A DNA stretch of 26,900 bases from Hamiltosporidium magnivora (GCA_004325065.1 PITI01000056.1:1-26900), one strand, 5' to 3'; shown: positions 10,153-21,039, counted from the first letter of the stretch. Numbers and translations: made by a program. Notes: a model not told the origin generated them from the letters alone.

Positions 10153-10390
10153 AATACCATGCCGGGGGCCGAATTAGCTTGGTGTATTATCTGCTTGCCG
10201 TAAGAGGCGAGTAAAAGAGACTAATCCTCCATGTTGGGGTTGGGCGTAGGGCTAACAACCCACTCTGTAAAATTACCTGGTACGAAACCAATAAGTAAAC
10301 AAACCCAGTAGAAAAAGACCGGTGGGCGGTATTACTAAGGGAGGCCAAGGCTCGCAAAGGGCTGTGGTGCCAAGGAATAATGAATGAATG
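10153..10390 (+). repeat. GC-rich dispersed repeat family beta, copy 1
   Basis: This is a sharp island of higher G+C in an A/T-rich spacer. Its reverse complement aligns along its length with 20488-20720, by eye roughly 80% identical. Perfect blocks include GTGGGTTGTTAGCC, CCGCCCACCGGTCTTTTTC, AGTCTCTTTTA, CGCCTCTTACG and CGGCATGGT. The ordered blocks remind me of a non-LTR retrotransposon-associated sequence common in animal genomes, but I cannot confirm that. The minus-strand ORF at 10187-10483 crosses it and is not conserved in copy 2, so it is rejected as a gene. There is no tRNA or rRNA match. Confidence 0.8.
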
Positions 10391-11538
10391 TTGCGTAAAA
10401 TAGATTTTAAAAATATTACGAACAAGATCATCTTTATTTTTCTTATATAAAAAAGACATTAGACAGTAGTCAACGGAATTCAATTCTTGGTTTTTTTCAC
10501 AGATTTGAGGGAATCTTAAGAAGTAATTGCGCCTTAAAGAAACGATATTAAGTATATTATTATATATGATTATATCCTGTCTTTAATTCGAAATAACTGT
10601 TGGTTTTATCACTGGCTCAGTATTTACTTTCTCATACTGGTTTTCTTAAGTAAATGACCATTTTAGTTTATATTTGTTCATATTCCAAAATTTGTGGCAT
10701 TTTTAATCATTGAATGAGAGGATTCCAATTCGTTTTAATGTTAATAAAGTTTCCACATATAAAATTCCAATGTGTTTTTTTAAACGCATGAATTTAAATG
10801 AAACAATTCAAATTCAATTCTTTGACTATTAATTATTCATTTTCCCTATACATAAAAACTGATGTTGTCGAGTATTTTCGAAATTTCATACCTGTAAAAT
10901 ATTACCAAAGTGATTGTATATTTAGTTCCCTCACATAAAAAATCAGGAACCTTTTTATGAATTTTTGTAAGCTCCAGGATAAACTTAAATTTCCCTCAAA
11001 AACAATAATAATTAAAATATCTGTTTAAATAGAAAACCCGGTTTTTTTGCATATATCTCTCTTTATATGCAGAAAACTCTATGCTGTAAGAAATATATTC
11101 GTTTTTAATTTAACATTCTCTGATGAACTTTTTACATATATATATAAGAAAACTTAATCTATGACTATCAGCAATATTATGGAAGAATTTAAATGGTTGT
11201 AATTATAAATAATAGCGATTAAAAATCCATTTGATATGATTTTCACAGGTTGAATTCTAGACAGTGTAAAAGTATAAATGAAGTCATAGTAGCATGTTTA
11301 ATATTGCTAACTATATAATAAGAGAACAAAATAAAAAATACAAAAATTGCTGTATCTATTACAATTTTTATTATAAATTACTATATCAACGAGTAAAAAA
11401 TCAACTATATATCTAAATAGCTTGTGTATTGCATTGTAGATTGAATAAGAGAATTACAAAAAGCATTTTATCATTGAAAATAAACCTACAATGTATAATT
11501 TTTGCAGGAAAAATCGACCAATTATTTGCTAAGTAAAT
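10391..11538. other. A/T-rich spacer, no supported feature
   Basis: About 1.15 kb with no ORF, repeat copy or structured element that I can support. Confidence 0.5.
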
Positions 11539-12260
11539 ATGGAAATAATGAAACTGCAAAAAGAACCATTCGAGATTAAAGAAATTATTTTAGAAGACTG
11601 GATCCATTCGGATGTATTAACGCTACAATAAAAACAGTTTTATTAGACCAAAATTATCTTATCAACCTAATTTTGATCATTCCCGATAAATGCCCTCTAT
11701 ATCTTTCGAACAAGTAAGGTTTGCATTGAGCTGAAAATCATCCGAATCAAAAGTAGTGCCTATTAAACGTCTATATCTCGACGAAGCTTGCATCACTTGT
11801 GAGTCTGCTCCATCCGTAGAGAAAAAAACGTGCTTTATTAAAGCAAGACTATTATACAGAATATAGAAAATTTCTAGGCAAGAGCTAACAAATCTTGAAG
11901 ATTATAATAAAATATTTTAAAAAACTGCTATCAAGAGTAAAAAAAATTCAGTTAGGTTTTTTAGTATCAGTGTGAATCCTAGATGACATAAAGAACATAT
12001 TTTATAATATGATTTAGACTAAAATATTTTTAAATGGGTCAATATTGCTATTAACTTTGCTTTAATTTTAGCATCAAAGATACACTAGGACCTCATTAAG
12101 TTTTATAATACAGATCAACAATATATGGGAATACAACAAAAATTTCGGATGATTTCTTAGTCACTAAATCTACAAAATATCATAAAAGGTATACAAATCC
12201 AAAAAGAATTTTGAAGCAGATTGTTCAATACCACTGTAAACGATTTTAGTAAAAAAATTA
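11539..12260 (+). pseudogene. Possible decayed protein-coding remnant, unknown origin
   Basis: The stretch contains coding-like fragments in the plus strand broken by stops and at least one frameshift. From 11539 the frame reads MEIMKLQKEPFEIKEIILED before a stop. In another frame a 43-codon open block (11735-11863) contains RLYLDEACITCESAPS, and further fragments continue in that frame with scattered stops, including KWVNIAINFALILASK near 12034. Composition is more protein-like than in the flanks. It could be an old transposase or a dead host gene; no domain is identifiable. Low confidence. Confidence 0.25.
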
Positions 12261-14277
12261 ATTGAAATAATGTGTCAGAAACCGAACAAAAGCTTGTTAA
12301 ATATCGTATCAAAAAACCTTTTTAAGGTTTTCAATCACATAATAGAGTCTAGGCGGTGTTTTAAATAGAACAATCACGTGGCATTTCCACTATAAGATGC
12401 CAATTTTTCGGTAAAAAAACACATCATATTATTAATAAAACAATATATAATCCAAACTTGGGTGTTCGGATATGATATAACCGAATAAAAAGAGTATTTG
12501 ACTCTCTTTTATTTAATTTTAGAACAATATAAAAGAGATTCCTCTATTATCGAAGTATTCAACTTTAAATTATTTCAATCGGAAATTTGTAATTCCAGAG
12601 TTATCAAGATTCTATAATTATATCGTGCAGTCCTAAGAAAAAAAGACTCTATTGATGTTAGGTCTAAATGGAAATTCTCGATGTATTTTTTAATATAAGA
12701 ATAAAAAATCGAAAATTAGCAGTTATTATAACCAATTAGTACAAACACATGAGTCATTCTAAAGTAAAAAAACCTTCCAGCTTATCACTACTATGGAAAT
12801 ATGCTTTCTTTCTGAATATTTTGATTCAAACCAGGTCAAAGTTCATTTAAAACCGTCAAATTTTATGAAAACACTTCGAATAAAAATAATTATTCCGTAG
12901 GTACAAATATTGAAAAATCTGTAGAGAATATAATGGTAAATGTAAAAAAACAGTTAAACTACACAAATCAGCCAATTTTACACACAAAACCCAATTTTAA
13001 ACGACACGAATATATAACTTATATATTTGCAATCAAACTTTGGTAACAGAAGATCGAAAACTTTCCGTTTATTCTTAACACACTATTTAAAGCGCCATAG
13101 CCTGATCTTATTACACAAAATTAAAGATATGTTTTCTCAGAAGACATTACTGCTCTAATAAACTTTAATAGAACCACATCAACTTTGTTTTTCTGTTACT
13201 CGCAGCTTGCTATTCTTCTTTCATGAGTTAATAATAGTGAATTAGATTAAGAATATCTAATAATTCATTTCCCGTATAATTGAACAAATTAGATCGCAAT
13301 CCCAAAAAATGTGCGAGGGAAATTAAATAATAATTGCCACTGTGAAGCCTTATGTAGATCACATTTTATTTTCAATTTGATTGTTTTGTATCGTGTATAG
13401 CGAATGAAGAAGAGAACCTATACATATTTTAAACTAATTTTTTTTAAAAAAACTTTAATTAATGAAAGAATAATAGCGATAATAAATATACAAAAAAAAA
13501 TAAACGTGCGTCTACTTTAAATATTATATATTCTAATATCGTTCTATTCTATTATAAAAAACGAGGATCTACTTCATTTTCGAAACATGTTTTACGAACT
13601 TCTAAAAATCCATAAAAAAAGGAAGATATGCAATAAAATGTTGCCAATCTAGTGATTTTATAGTGTAATTTCATACATGACTAGATTTGGTGTTATGAAT
13701 TGATATATATAGGGTTACAGATATAGATGTTTATGAATATGACATAAAAGTATCAATCTTTAAAAATTAATTTTAGAGACTTATATTTAAGCCTACGCTC
13801 TATGAAGCGATAATTATTTTTAAGTATCTATAAGATTAAAAAATTGCAAAAAATGAAATGAAAAGTTATAATTATATATAATGAATCTCAACTTGTGTAA
13901 ATATACTAGAAAAAACAGTTGTTGTTAAATTAAACTAATTTGTAAATGTTATAAACTATATAGAATATAATCGTTACGTCGTATATAACTAAAAAAATGA
14001 TCAAGTTAGACTTTCTAAATCAGAAATAAAAACTATTCTTGCAATTTCTTTAAGCAAACCGAATTAACAGAATCACTGATAAAAATTTTGAGCCCAATGC
14101 AAAAAAGAAAATAAAAGACATGAAACCAGCTTCTTTATAAACAAATATAAAAAAGTTATTCAGTTTTCTGGCGTTTCTATAAAATTAAATCTAAAAAATT
14201 ATATTTCACAGTCATTTATTATATCTATTATGAGTTTATCAAGAGAGATCACATATTTAAAAAAACTGGTTAATGTT
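12261..14277. other. A/T-rich spacer, possibly more decayed coding sequence at its start
   Basis: About 2 kb. The first 700 bp are slightly less A/T-biased than typical spacer and may continue the decayed remnant before it, but every frame is heavily broken. The rest is plain A/T-rich spacer. Confidence 0.4.
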
Positions 14278-14968
14278 ATATTGTTTTCATGAAATTAACA
14301 CCAATTAGGATGTATCATAAATAACTGCTCTCCCAGCACTCCATCAGTGCCTCCTAGGATACATAAATTCCAAGAGTTTCATCTGAAGGAGGTTTAAAAC
14401 CTAATAAATGAGCAAGTCATTTTCCATGAGTTTGTTAATACTTTTTAATTTATGTAGAATTATAGATAAAAATCCACCCTGGGCTTCTCTAAGTTATGCA
14501 GTATTCCTACTTACTCTACCATTTCTGAGCCCAATGAATTTTTAGTTAAGATATATCTCAATAAATCACAGCGGCCTCTTAGACAGTACAATGACATACT
14601 TACAAGTATACATTTTGCTAAACATTCTTGGTTTTATAGAGAATGTATTTTTGTATCTCTCATTTTCAAAGTATTTTAAACCGAGTGAGCAATACCGTGT
14701 TTTCATGGGTGTACCCGGCAATCAACTTAAAATTCAGTCGTGGTTTACAGTCCAGTTACATAAAAAACTACAAAATAGATATGTAGAAAAAGTATCGCAA
14801 TTTATTCAATCTTCTTCTGATAATAAAAATTCTCATTCAACAATCGAAAATATAGTATGAGTATATTGCACTAAAGCTTCAAATATTGATTTTCACACCA
14901 AGTTCACAGACTAATTATCAAGAAAATACGCAATATTGCGGTTATCCTCCCTCCATCATTTATTATTG
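14278..14968 (-). repeat. Dispersed repeat family alpha, copy 3 (near full length)
   Basis: Read on the minus strand this is a long alpha copy. Its head (14783-14968) aligns essentially without gaps to 1-185, including TAGAAAAAGT and GGTTATCCTCCCTCC. The centre (ACCGAGTGAGCAA at 14679-14691) matches the reverse complement of 26850-26862. The tail (14280-14410) matches the reverse complement of 3735-3870, including ATTGTTTTCATG. The 89-codon plus-strand ORF at 14591-14860 is antisense to the element and is not preserved in the other copies, so it is treated as accidental. Confidence 0.8.
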
Positions 14969-15017
14969 AAATATACTAAATAAATGTAGAAAATGATTCA
15001 AAATATTGGTAATGTTT

Positions 15018-15755
15018 TTATTCATATAGAATAATAGAGCGTAAATACGTGTACTAAAAACTATATACTTGGTAATACTAAATGAATGTATTTTACAATC
15101 GTTGTTAACATTTACATGAAACAAAAATCAAAGTTCATTGTCGGTTCTACCTTTATAATATGTATAAGGAAGAGAAAGTCTACGAAACATGAAAATATTT
15201 CACGAAGTTAGTTTGAGTTTTTAATGGGCTTACTTTGTTAACTAAGATAAGACCTTTAGTAATTAACATGCAAATCCATCTAAATCTAATCTTGCGCACT
15301 CGATACAAACGATGTTGGACCTTTAATATAAGAAAATACCCTCTAATGAGAAAGGGACACTATTTAGAGATATTTGATTTAAATGATATTGGAAGGTCTA
15401 AATTGACTAGAATTGATGCACAGACATGTATATTGGCCGGAAGTTTACGACATGGCAGATATAGAGTATGAATTAATGCTGCCGCTCCTTGGAAGCCTAA
15501 AGTAGGTCGAACTGCAATCAAAATTTAGTCTGCTGATAGTCTAGTGGTGAGAATATCAGAATTTACTTCCGAAAGGCCGAATTCAATCCCCTGTCGATGG
15601 ACTCTTTATCTTTTGTATAAGAAAGTTTGCGTTAGACTGAGAACTTAAACAATCAAAAGAAAAATGTTTCTAGAACTTTTATAACTTGGCTTGGATGCAA
15701 TTCACTTGTGGTTTGTGTTCCATCCTATGAAAAAAACGACCTAATAAAAAAAATC
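15018..15755 (+). repeat. Dispersed repeat family alpha, copy 4, head-to-head with copy 3
   Basis: From ACTTGG at 15067 the sequence aligns to 26622 onward (ACTTGGCAATG, AAGAGAA, the TTTTTAGTTTTT region). At 15284 ATCTAATCTTGCGCACTCG matches ATCTAGCCTTGCTCACTCG at 26847. The tail, with CCATCCTATGAAAA near 15721, matches CCATGAAAAC at 3856. It faces copy 3 head-to-head with only about 50 bp between them. The 78-codon ORF at 15235-15471 lies inside and is not kept in other copies. The copy also holds the tRNA-like sequence at 15530-15601 and overlaps the reverse-transcriptase-like remnant that follows. Confidence 0.65.
15530..15601 (+). tRNA. tRNA-like sequence, probably a pseudogene, nominal anticodon UUA
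   Basis: The segment has canonical tRNA spacing: 7-nt acceptor, TA at positions 8-9, D arm GTCTAGTGGTGAGAAT (A-box-like), 5+7+5 anticodon arm (TCAGA, loop ATTTACT, TCCGA, four of five pairs), 4-nt variable region, T loop TTCAATC, and acceptor TCGATGG. The D-arm and T-loop strings resemble eukaryotic tRNA-Gln or tRNA-Glu. With T33 in place the anticodon reads TTA, formally complementary to the UAA stop codon. However, the T stem has only two of five pairs, the acceptor has one mismatch and three G-U pairs, and position 37 is C. It is most likely a degenerate tRNA-derived part of repeat alpha. Confidence 0.4.
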
Positions 15756-15992
15756 AAACGTATGCAAAAAATATTTCTAAATAAGATTAACCATATTATA
15801 CATTCAAGAGATTCTATATACCATTTATATGAATAGATTTGTGATTTAAGTACTTTAGGAATGCAACTATAAAAGTTGAAAAGTAGTTATATATTTAAAT
15901 CCGAAATTGCTTTACTTCTACAAAGGCAATCTAACATGCGCCAATCGGTAATAGTTGGTAAATTTTTAAATTGCATTTATCTTATGATTTGA
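15636..15992 (+). pseudogene. Decayed remnant resembling the C-terminus of a non-LTR retrotransposon reverse transcriptase
   Basis: One frame is open from 15636 to 15833 (66 codons), then interrupted only by TAG at 15834 and TAA at 15870 before TGA at 15990, an unusually low stop density here. It reads VPSYEKNDLIKKIKRMQKIF, then INHIIHSRDSIYHLYE, a leucine/glycine turn (DLSTLGMQL) and KLKSSYIFKSEIALLLQ. This order (helix with paired Ile/Lys, R..PIY.LYE-type segment, G..TL, basic helix) is how I remember the C-terminal region after the RT thumb of LINE proteins. No catalytic RT motif is present. It overlaps the tail of alpha copy 4, so alpha may be part of a LINE. A homology search is needed to confirm. 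Confidence 0.4.
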
Positions 15993-16111
15993 AAACGTGA
16001 ATGCACTTGCGGAAATTTATAAAAATTTGTTCATTAAGTTTATTAAAGAATAAAACATTATAACAGCTACTCTTTAAAAAATTTAGATAAACAATAAGAT
16101 TTAAAAAAACT

Positions 16112-16171
16112 GAGAACAGGCATATAGTATTAGCAAGAAACGTTTCTTACATACTATCTTATTTCATTCTC
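16112..16171. repeat. Imperfect hairpin, 60 bp
   Basis: An inverted repeat centred on the perfect 14-bp palindrome AAGAAACGTTTCTT (16135-16148). Outer matching arms are ATAGTAT (16124-16130) with ATACTAT (16151-16157), and GAGAA (16112-16116) with TTCTC (16167-16171). It follows the RT-like remnant and could be a 3' structure of that element, a terminator-like hairpin or a decayed palindrome. It has no loop, which fits a DNA palindrome better than an RNA hairpin. Confidence 0.5.
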
Positions 16172-17603
16172 GCTTTACATCTCAGTGTCGAAGAGGAACA
16201 AGCGGAGGGTTTCCATTTGTTCCTTTTAATCTGTTATAACTCGAGATATTAGATGATTAGTCGATAGATCTAGTGGGTTTTATATTTAGCCAAAATGTCA
16301 ATAATGGTTTAAAAGCGCTTATTACAAAATAAATAGTTTTTAATTTGGTTATCCACCTTTTACTTTACGAATAGTTCTACTAATCCTTTATAACCTCAAA
16401 AAAATTATTACATACAGGCCAAGTAAACAAATATAAAATTACAGAATATTTCAGATATGCTGATGATTTCTATTCTACAGTCTAGACCAGGCATAATACA
16501 CTTTTTATAGGAAATAAGTCCAATATAATTATGAAGTTTTTAGACCATTATACATAATATCGTCTTTAAACGGAAAAATATGAATTATTAGTAGAAATTT
16601 ATGTCTTAAGAATGTATAATAAACAATCTTGGCTTATAAAGAATGCAGCGAATATTAGATAAAGGCCTCTGTTCTTTGGCAAAATGAGCATTTTAGAAAG
16701 TAATTTTTAAAATTACGCTATGAGCCTGGCTTAACATTTCTAATCTTGTAGAAATATTTCTGCCTGTATTTTTCTGTAAATGAAATCTAAAATATATAGT
16801 AAACTATCACTGGCATGTAGTTGTTAATCTGAAAATGTTCACTTTAACATATTTTGTAAATCTAAAAGCATCAATGATAATTTATGACGAAACAATAAAA
16901 ATGTATAACATATATCGAGATATATAAAATCCGAAGATATGTGACAAATTTGTTTTCACAAGATATTCAAATTAGATTTTGATTTTTAAACGCCAGTTTT
17001 ATATTTTAAAGGTGGAATAATGCGCAGCGAATATAAAAAAGGTGACTTGTTTAATTTCTTTTACTTAAATAATTTTTTACTTTGAAAAAAAACTAATAAA
17101 CATTTATAACTATTGATAAAAATAGTGGAAGAAAGGGATATTACAATTTTAGGTCATGGTTATAAAATACTTTTTAGAATTATGTGGAATAAAATAAAAC
17201 TTTCCAAACCAAGCAAAAATTTGCATCATCGAATTTTTTTCAAAGATATGACAAAAATCTAAAAAAATCATACCGTTTTTATATTCATTGAAATTGAATT
17301 TATAATATTTTCATCTTTGACAATAAATTTTCTAAATTAATTTTAAACAATTATTAATGAAAGTACACCAATCGTAATTTAATATATTTCTTTATAGCAT
17401 GGAATTTACGTATCATATTTTGCGGCGAATTGCTAGTAAAAATAATTGAAACAATATGTCGAATTCGAAACTAAAAAATAGAACATTTAAATTTTTTTAA
17501 TTGTTCTATAATTAAAGAAGAATATTAATTCTATATTATATAGAATATCTGCATTTATACTTAATATTAAACCCTATTCTGTGTTCTAAAATCGAGTTTA
17601 ATT
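16172..17603. other. Spacer upstream of copy B, no supported feature
   Basis: About 1.4 kb. The first 150 bp are mildly G+C-richer, perhaps the end of the retroelement remnant. The rest is A/T-rich with no ORF or repeat copy I can support. The promoter of copy B, if it was ever active, would lie at the right end. Confidence 0.45.
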
Positions 17604-17771
17604 ATGTTTATTTTTAATGGTAATCAAAAAAAATATAGAAATTCTGAAAATGGTATACTTGGTAAAAGAAGAAAGAAAGGTTTGACAGTCGTTGATCGTT
17701 CATTGAAAATATTCTATGGAAAAATCGAACATCGAAAAGAGTTTTCTTTACATTTAAGAAAAGAGGGGTAG
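17604..17771 (+). CDS. Possible small basic protein, 55 aa, directly upstream of copy B
   Basis: ATG at 17604, TAG at 17769-17771, ending 8 bp before the ATG of copy B. The product is strongly basic (GKRRKKGLTVVDRS; YGKIEHRKEF) with little of the Phe/Ile/Leu-run composition of chance ORFs here. It could be a real small protein, an upstream ORF on the copy B transcript, or the end of a decayed gene. No equivalent stands upstream of copies A or C. Family not recognised. Confidence 0.3.
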   Translation: MFIFNGNQKKYRNSENGILGKRRKKGLTVVDRSLKIFYGKIEHRKEFSLHLRKEG

Positions 17772-17779
17772 TTTGATTA

Positions 17780-19626
17780 ATGATTAGTTTTTTTACTTTC
17801 CTATTATATATTCCTCTGATGTATACAGCAGCGGATAAAAACGAAGTTAAATGGTCAGATTATGATGAAATACGAACTGAAATGTTTAATAACCCGTTCG
17901 TTTACTACGTTTCAATGATATGTCTAAATACCTTTAGAAAACAAAATGTTTTTTGTAAAATTATAGTTGAGAAACTTGAACTTCCGTATCCTCTTATATA
18001 CGATCAACAATTTAATGATTCCTTGTTCGCCCAGCTTAATCTGCACTATTTATTTCAATATGAAAGAGATATTTTTAAACTGTTTAGCTTTTTGCAGCCG
18101 CAGGACTCAAGTAAATGGATTTTAATGTTAAGTTTTCGAATATTATACACTTTTTTTTGCTTTTTTAAAGAATATCTTGTTGGCTATTCTGATATGTTCA
18201 ATGAGCATCCGTGTTTTAAGAATATGCTAGAGAGAATCTTAGGAAAACATCTGATTTTAAATTATATTGAATATGATAGATCATTTGCCGAAAACAATGA
18301 AATTGAAATTAAATTACTAGAATTTGATCTAAATGCATATTTTGAAAAAGAGAGCATTATTTTCAATTTAGAAAATAGCCAAACACCTACCGAAGCTGCT
18401 TTATCTCATATGATGCAACCAGAAATCGAAGAAACAGTAACGTTTGGATCAAAAAAGCTAACTATAACTGCTGCGCAATCTTTAAATGCCTCCGATTTTC
18501 CAGAAAAAGATGTCAATATGATAGAAGTAAACGAAGAGAACGCAACTCTAAACAGCTACTCAAAAACATATCAAACCTTTGCCGAAAGAAATAAAGTAAC
18601 AAATCAAACCGATAATGTGATTCTAAGCTCAGAAGTGATGCGCATGAATACGGAAGAAATTAATCATTCTAGAAACAATATTATTTATAAATCTGATTCC
18701 AAAGATATCTTAAAATTAGATTTGGAACTCTTTTTTGAGAAAATTTTCCAAGCAAATTTAGAAATTCAAGCAAAAAAATACCCAATTTTTTGAGTATAAA
18801 AAATCTGATTTATACAAAAAACATAAAGAAATGTGTCAAAATGGAAAATTTGATTCAAATCATAACATTTTTAGTTTCTTCTACAAAATATTATATTTAA
18901 ATTATGAAACACAATGGAAAACCCTTTTATCTTCAATTCCTAATGAATCATATATAGGTTATGGCAACATACTAGCCTACCTCGATGAATACATTCTTTC
19001 ATCAGCTTTTCAAATGAATATTTCAAACTCTAGTTATTTTATTTCAATTGAAGATTCAGATTTTCCTAAAATGTATTTAGATGAGATTGTTTTAGTATTC
19101 GATATTGATGATACAATTTTTCCAACGAGTTTTTTTAGGAAGAAAAACCCAAATTTTGGCAGTACTAGATTTTACGAAAATTCAGATTTGCTTCAAGAAG
19201 AACTATTGAAAGAAAACCCAGGAAGGGATAATATTGGTAACGAAATATACACGAACTTTTGAGTCACTGACCACTTAAAATATAAATTCGAGCTTAAAAC
19301 ATATTTACAAAAATTACCTTTCAAAAAAATATGTTTTACAAACGCAGCCAAGATACATGCGGAATAGACCTTAAAGACATTGAATTTATTAGAATGCTTC
19401 AATTGTGTAGTTCATAGAGGGGAAGCATATGAAATGATGTTTCTTAAGCCAAGATGCATGTTTTTTCGCCATTGAATAACTCTTAGAGGCTAAACGCTCG
19501 AATATTTATTTTTATGATGATGGCGTGCATAACGTACAAGCCGCTGAAAGCCGAGGATGGAATTCTTTTTTAATCCAAGATTCATTGATAGAAGTTTTAG
19601 AAACATCACTATCTGATTTGCACTGA
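17780..19626 (+). pseudogene. Secreted HAD pyrimidine 5'-nucleotidase-like gene, copy B, broken
   Basis: It is collinear with copy A from signal peptide (MISFFTFLLYIPLMYTAADK) to the final ETSLSDLH. The first 331 codons are open. A frameshift at or near the A7 run 18772-18778 leads to TGA at 18791. The homologous frame then continues to an in-frame TGA at 19260-19262, a TAG at 19365-19367, a second frameshift between about 19449 and 19458, and a TAA at 19477-19479. HAD motif I (DIDDT, 19101-19115), motif II (FTNA, 19335-19346) and the YDD of motif IV survive, but the motif III KPNP has become KPRC at the shift. Stops of all three types rule out codon reassignment. The 143-codon ORF starting at 18831 is only the inner piece of this gene. 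The N-terminal 331 residues could still be made as a truncated secreted protein without the HAD domain. Confidence 0.85.
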
Positions 19627-20487
19627 TATGTTTTACATAAAAATCGAAATTATTAAATTTATTAATTTTAGCGCTATTTTTCTTTCTATTTACTTATTTT
19701 ACATCAAAACTCTTGAAAACAGTAAACGTTTCTCCTAATTAAAACCTTCTCTATGTTATGATTATGTATTTCTGTTTCGGTATTTTTATCATAATTTAAA
19801 TCAAAGAAACCAGATTTTTATCTGGTACATATATTTGCTTACGCTGCGTATGTGAACTAAAAGCAAAGATGATTGAGGATTTTTGATCAATGCTATCCTT
19901 TACCAAATAAATCTTAATAGCATACATCAACAGTTTGTCTCAAATATAAAGATAAATACGATTGAAAAAATGGCGGAAATGCTGCTTTTTAGTATAAAAT
20001 TTTTGATATTAGCCTTTTTAGCGTCTTTGAGACTTTCGAATTAACATTGTCGTGTCTTATAAAGAAATTATCTGATTTTACTATATAGTATATTTAGAGA
20101 TTAAGAATATAAACTGCTTTACTTATAAACCAAAAACTCAAACCATTGCAGCTTCGATATTTCGTCAATCAGTGGCATATCTTGAAATGTAATAACGAGT
20201 CAAATAAAAGTTTTTGTCTTATTTATATTCTAAAATATATAGTTTTACTTCAATATTTCGAAACCATGTTATTTTTTATTCTAAAGTTTCCTCATTTACA
20301 TTTTAAATTTTTTTTCATTGTGGCTCTTACTTTTTTTACAAGTTTGATTTATATTTGTTTTCAGATTAAATTATAAAGTGTATAATCATCTGTTGTTCTA
20401 AGTTTGTCTCTCTCTGTGGTTTCTCAAATTGCCCAATATGGCGTTTGAATTTGAACGTTTTCGAAATACGAATTTATCTTTGTACTT
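19627..20487. other. Spacer between copy B and repeat beta 2
   Basis: About 860 bp, A/T-rich. A 76-codon plus-strand ORF (20146-20376) is dominated by Phe, Leu and Ile runs and has no support; I treat it as chance. Confidence 0.45.
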
Positions 20488-20720
20488 CATTCATTCATCC
20501 TTGGCACTACAACCCTGTGCGAGCCTTATCCTCTCTTAGTTAACCGCCCACCGGTCTTTTTCAAGTGGTTTGTTTACTTATCGGGTTTTGTAATAAGATG
20601 GTTTTAAAGGGTGGGTTGTTAGCCTTTGCCCAACCCAAACATGAAGTATCAGTCTCTTTTAGTCGCCTCTTACGACAATAAGATAATACTTCAAGCCAAT
20701 TCTGCTTCCGGCATGGTGGT
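20488..20720 (-). repeat. GC-rich dispersed repeat family beta, copy 2 (inverted relative to copy 1)
   Basis: This is the reverse complement of 10153-10390 over its full length, with several short indels. The matching boundaries are CATTCATTCAT at the left and GGCATGGT at the right. Both copies end at the same places, so these are probably close to the true ends of the repeated unit. It lies about 0.86 kb downstream of nucleotidase copy B, as copy 1 lies about 0.57 kb downstream of copy A, but in the opposite orientation. Confidence 0.8.
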
Positions 20721-21039
20721 GAATACCTTTGTTCTTTATATAAGAAAATTTATTTTCAATGTAACCCGGATCATCCCCATTAATTTTTTTATTTCTTATT
20801 GAGCATTTTAGAAGTCAAAAATACCCATCGGCGATAAATTTTTAATTCTTATAACTTTAAATTGGGTTTAAGTTTTCTTGCTGATATACAAATTCGGTAG
20901 ATATCCATTGTTCTGTACTTATTAATATAGCCCATTCTATAAATCAGAAGAATATATAATTAACTGGTTTATGTATGTGCCAACTGATGTTTCAGAGATA
21001 TTTTTGATTTTCCAATTAGAAATATATTATATTTTTTTT
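20721..21039. other. A/T-rich spacer between beta 2 and alpha 5
   Basis: About 320 bp; no supported feature. Confidence 0.45.

Noticed and set aside
10187..10483. 98-codon minus-strand ORF with balanced composition
   Set aside because: It crosses the beta repeat; the inverted copy at 20488-20720 does not preserve the frame, so the open frame reflects the repeat's higher G+C rather than coding.
14591..14860. 89-codon plus-strand ORF
   Set aside because: It is antisense to alpha copy 3; homologous positions at 1-178 and 26585-26900 have stops in the equivalent frame.
15235..15471. 78-codon ORF with basic composition
   Set aside because: It is inside alpha copy 4 and not conserved in other copies.
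16910..16930. ATATATCGAGATATAT near-palindrome as an operator or origin
   Set aside because: Short A/T palindromes are expected by chance at this base composition and there is no supporting context.
18772..18793. Programmed frameshifting or stop-codon recoding to keep copy B functional
   Set aside because: Copy B has two shifts and stops of all three types, and one catalytic motif is altered; decay is simpler.
18831..19262. Copy B inner ORF as an independent 143-aa gene
   Set aside because: It aligns to residues about 360-500 of copy A and is simply the piece between a frameshift and a stop; the ATG corresponds to an internal Met (KEMC).
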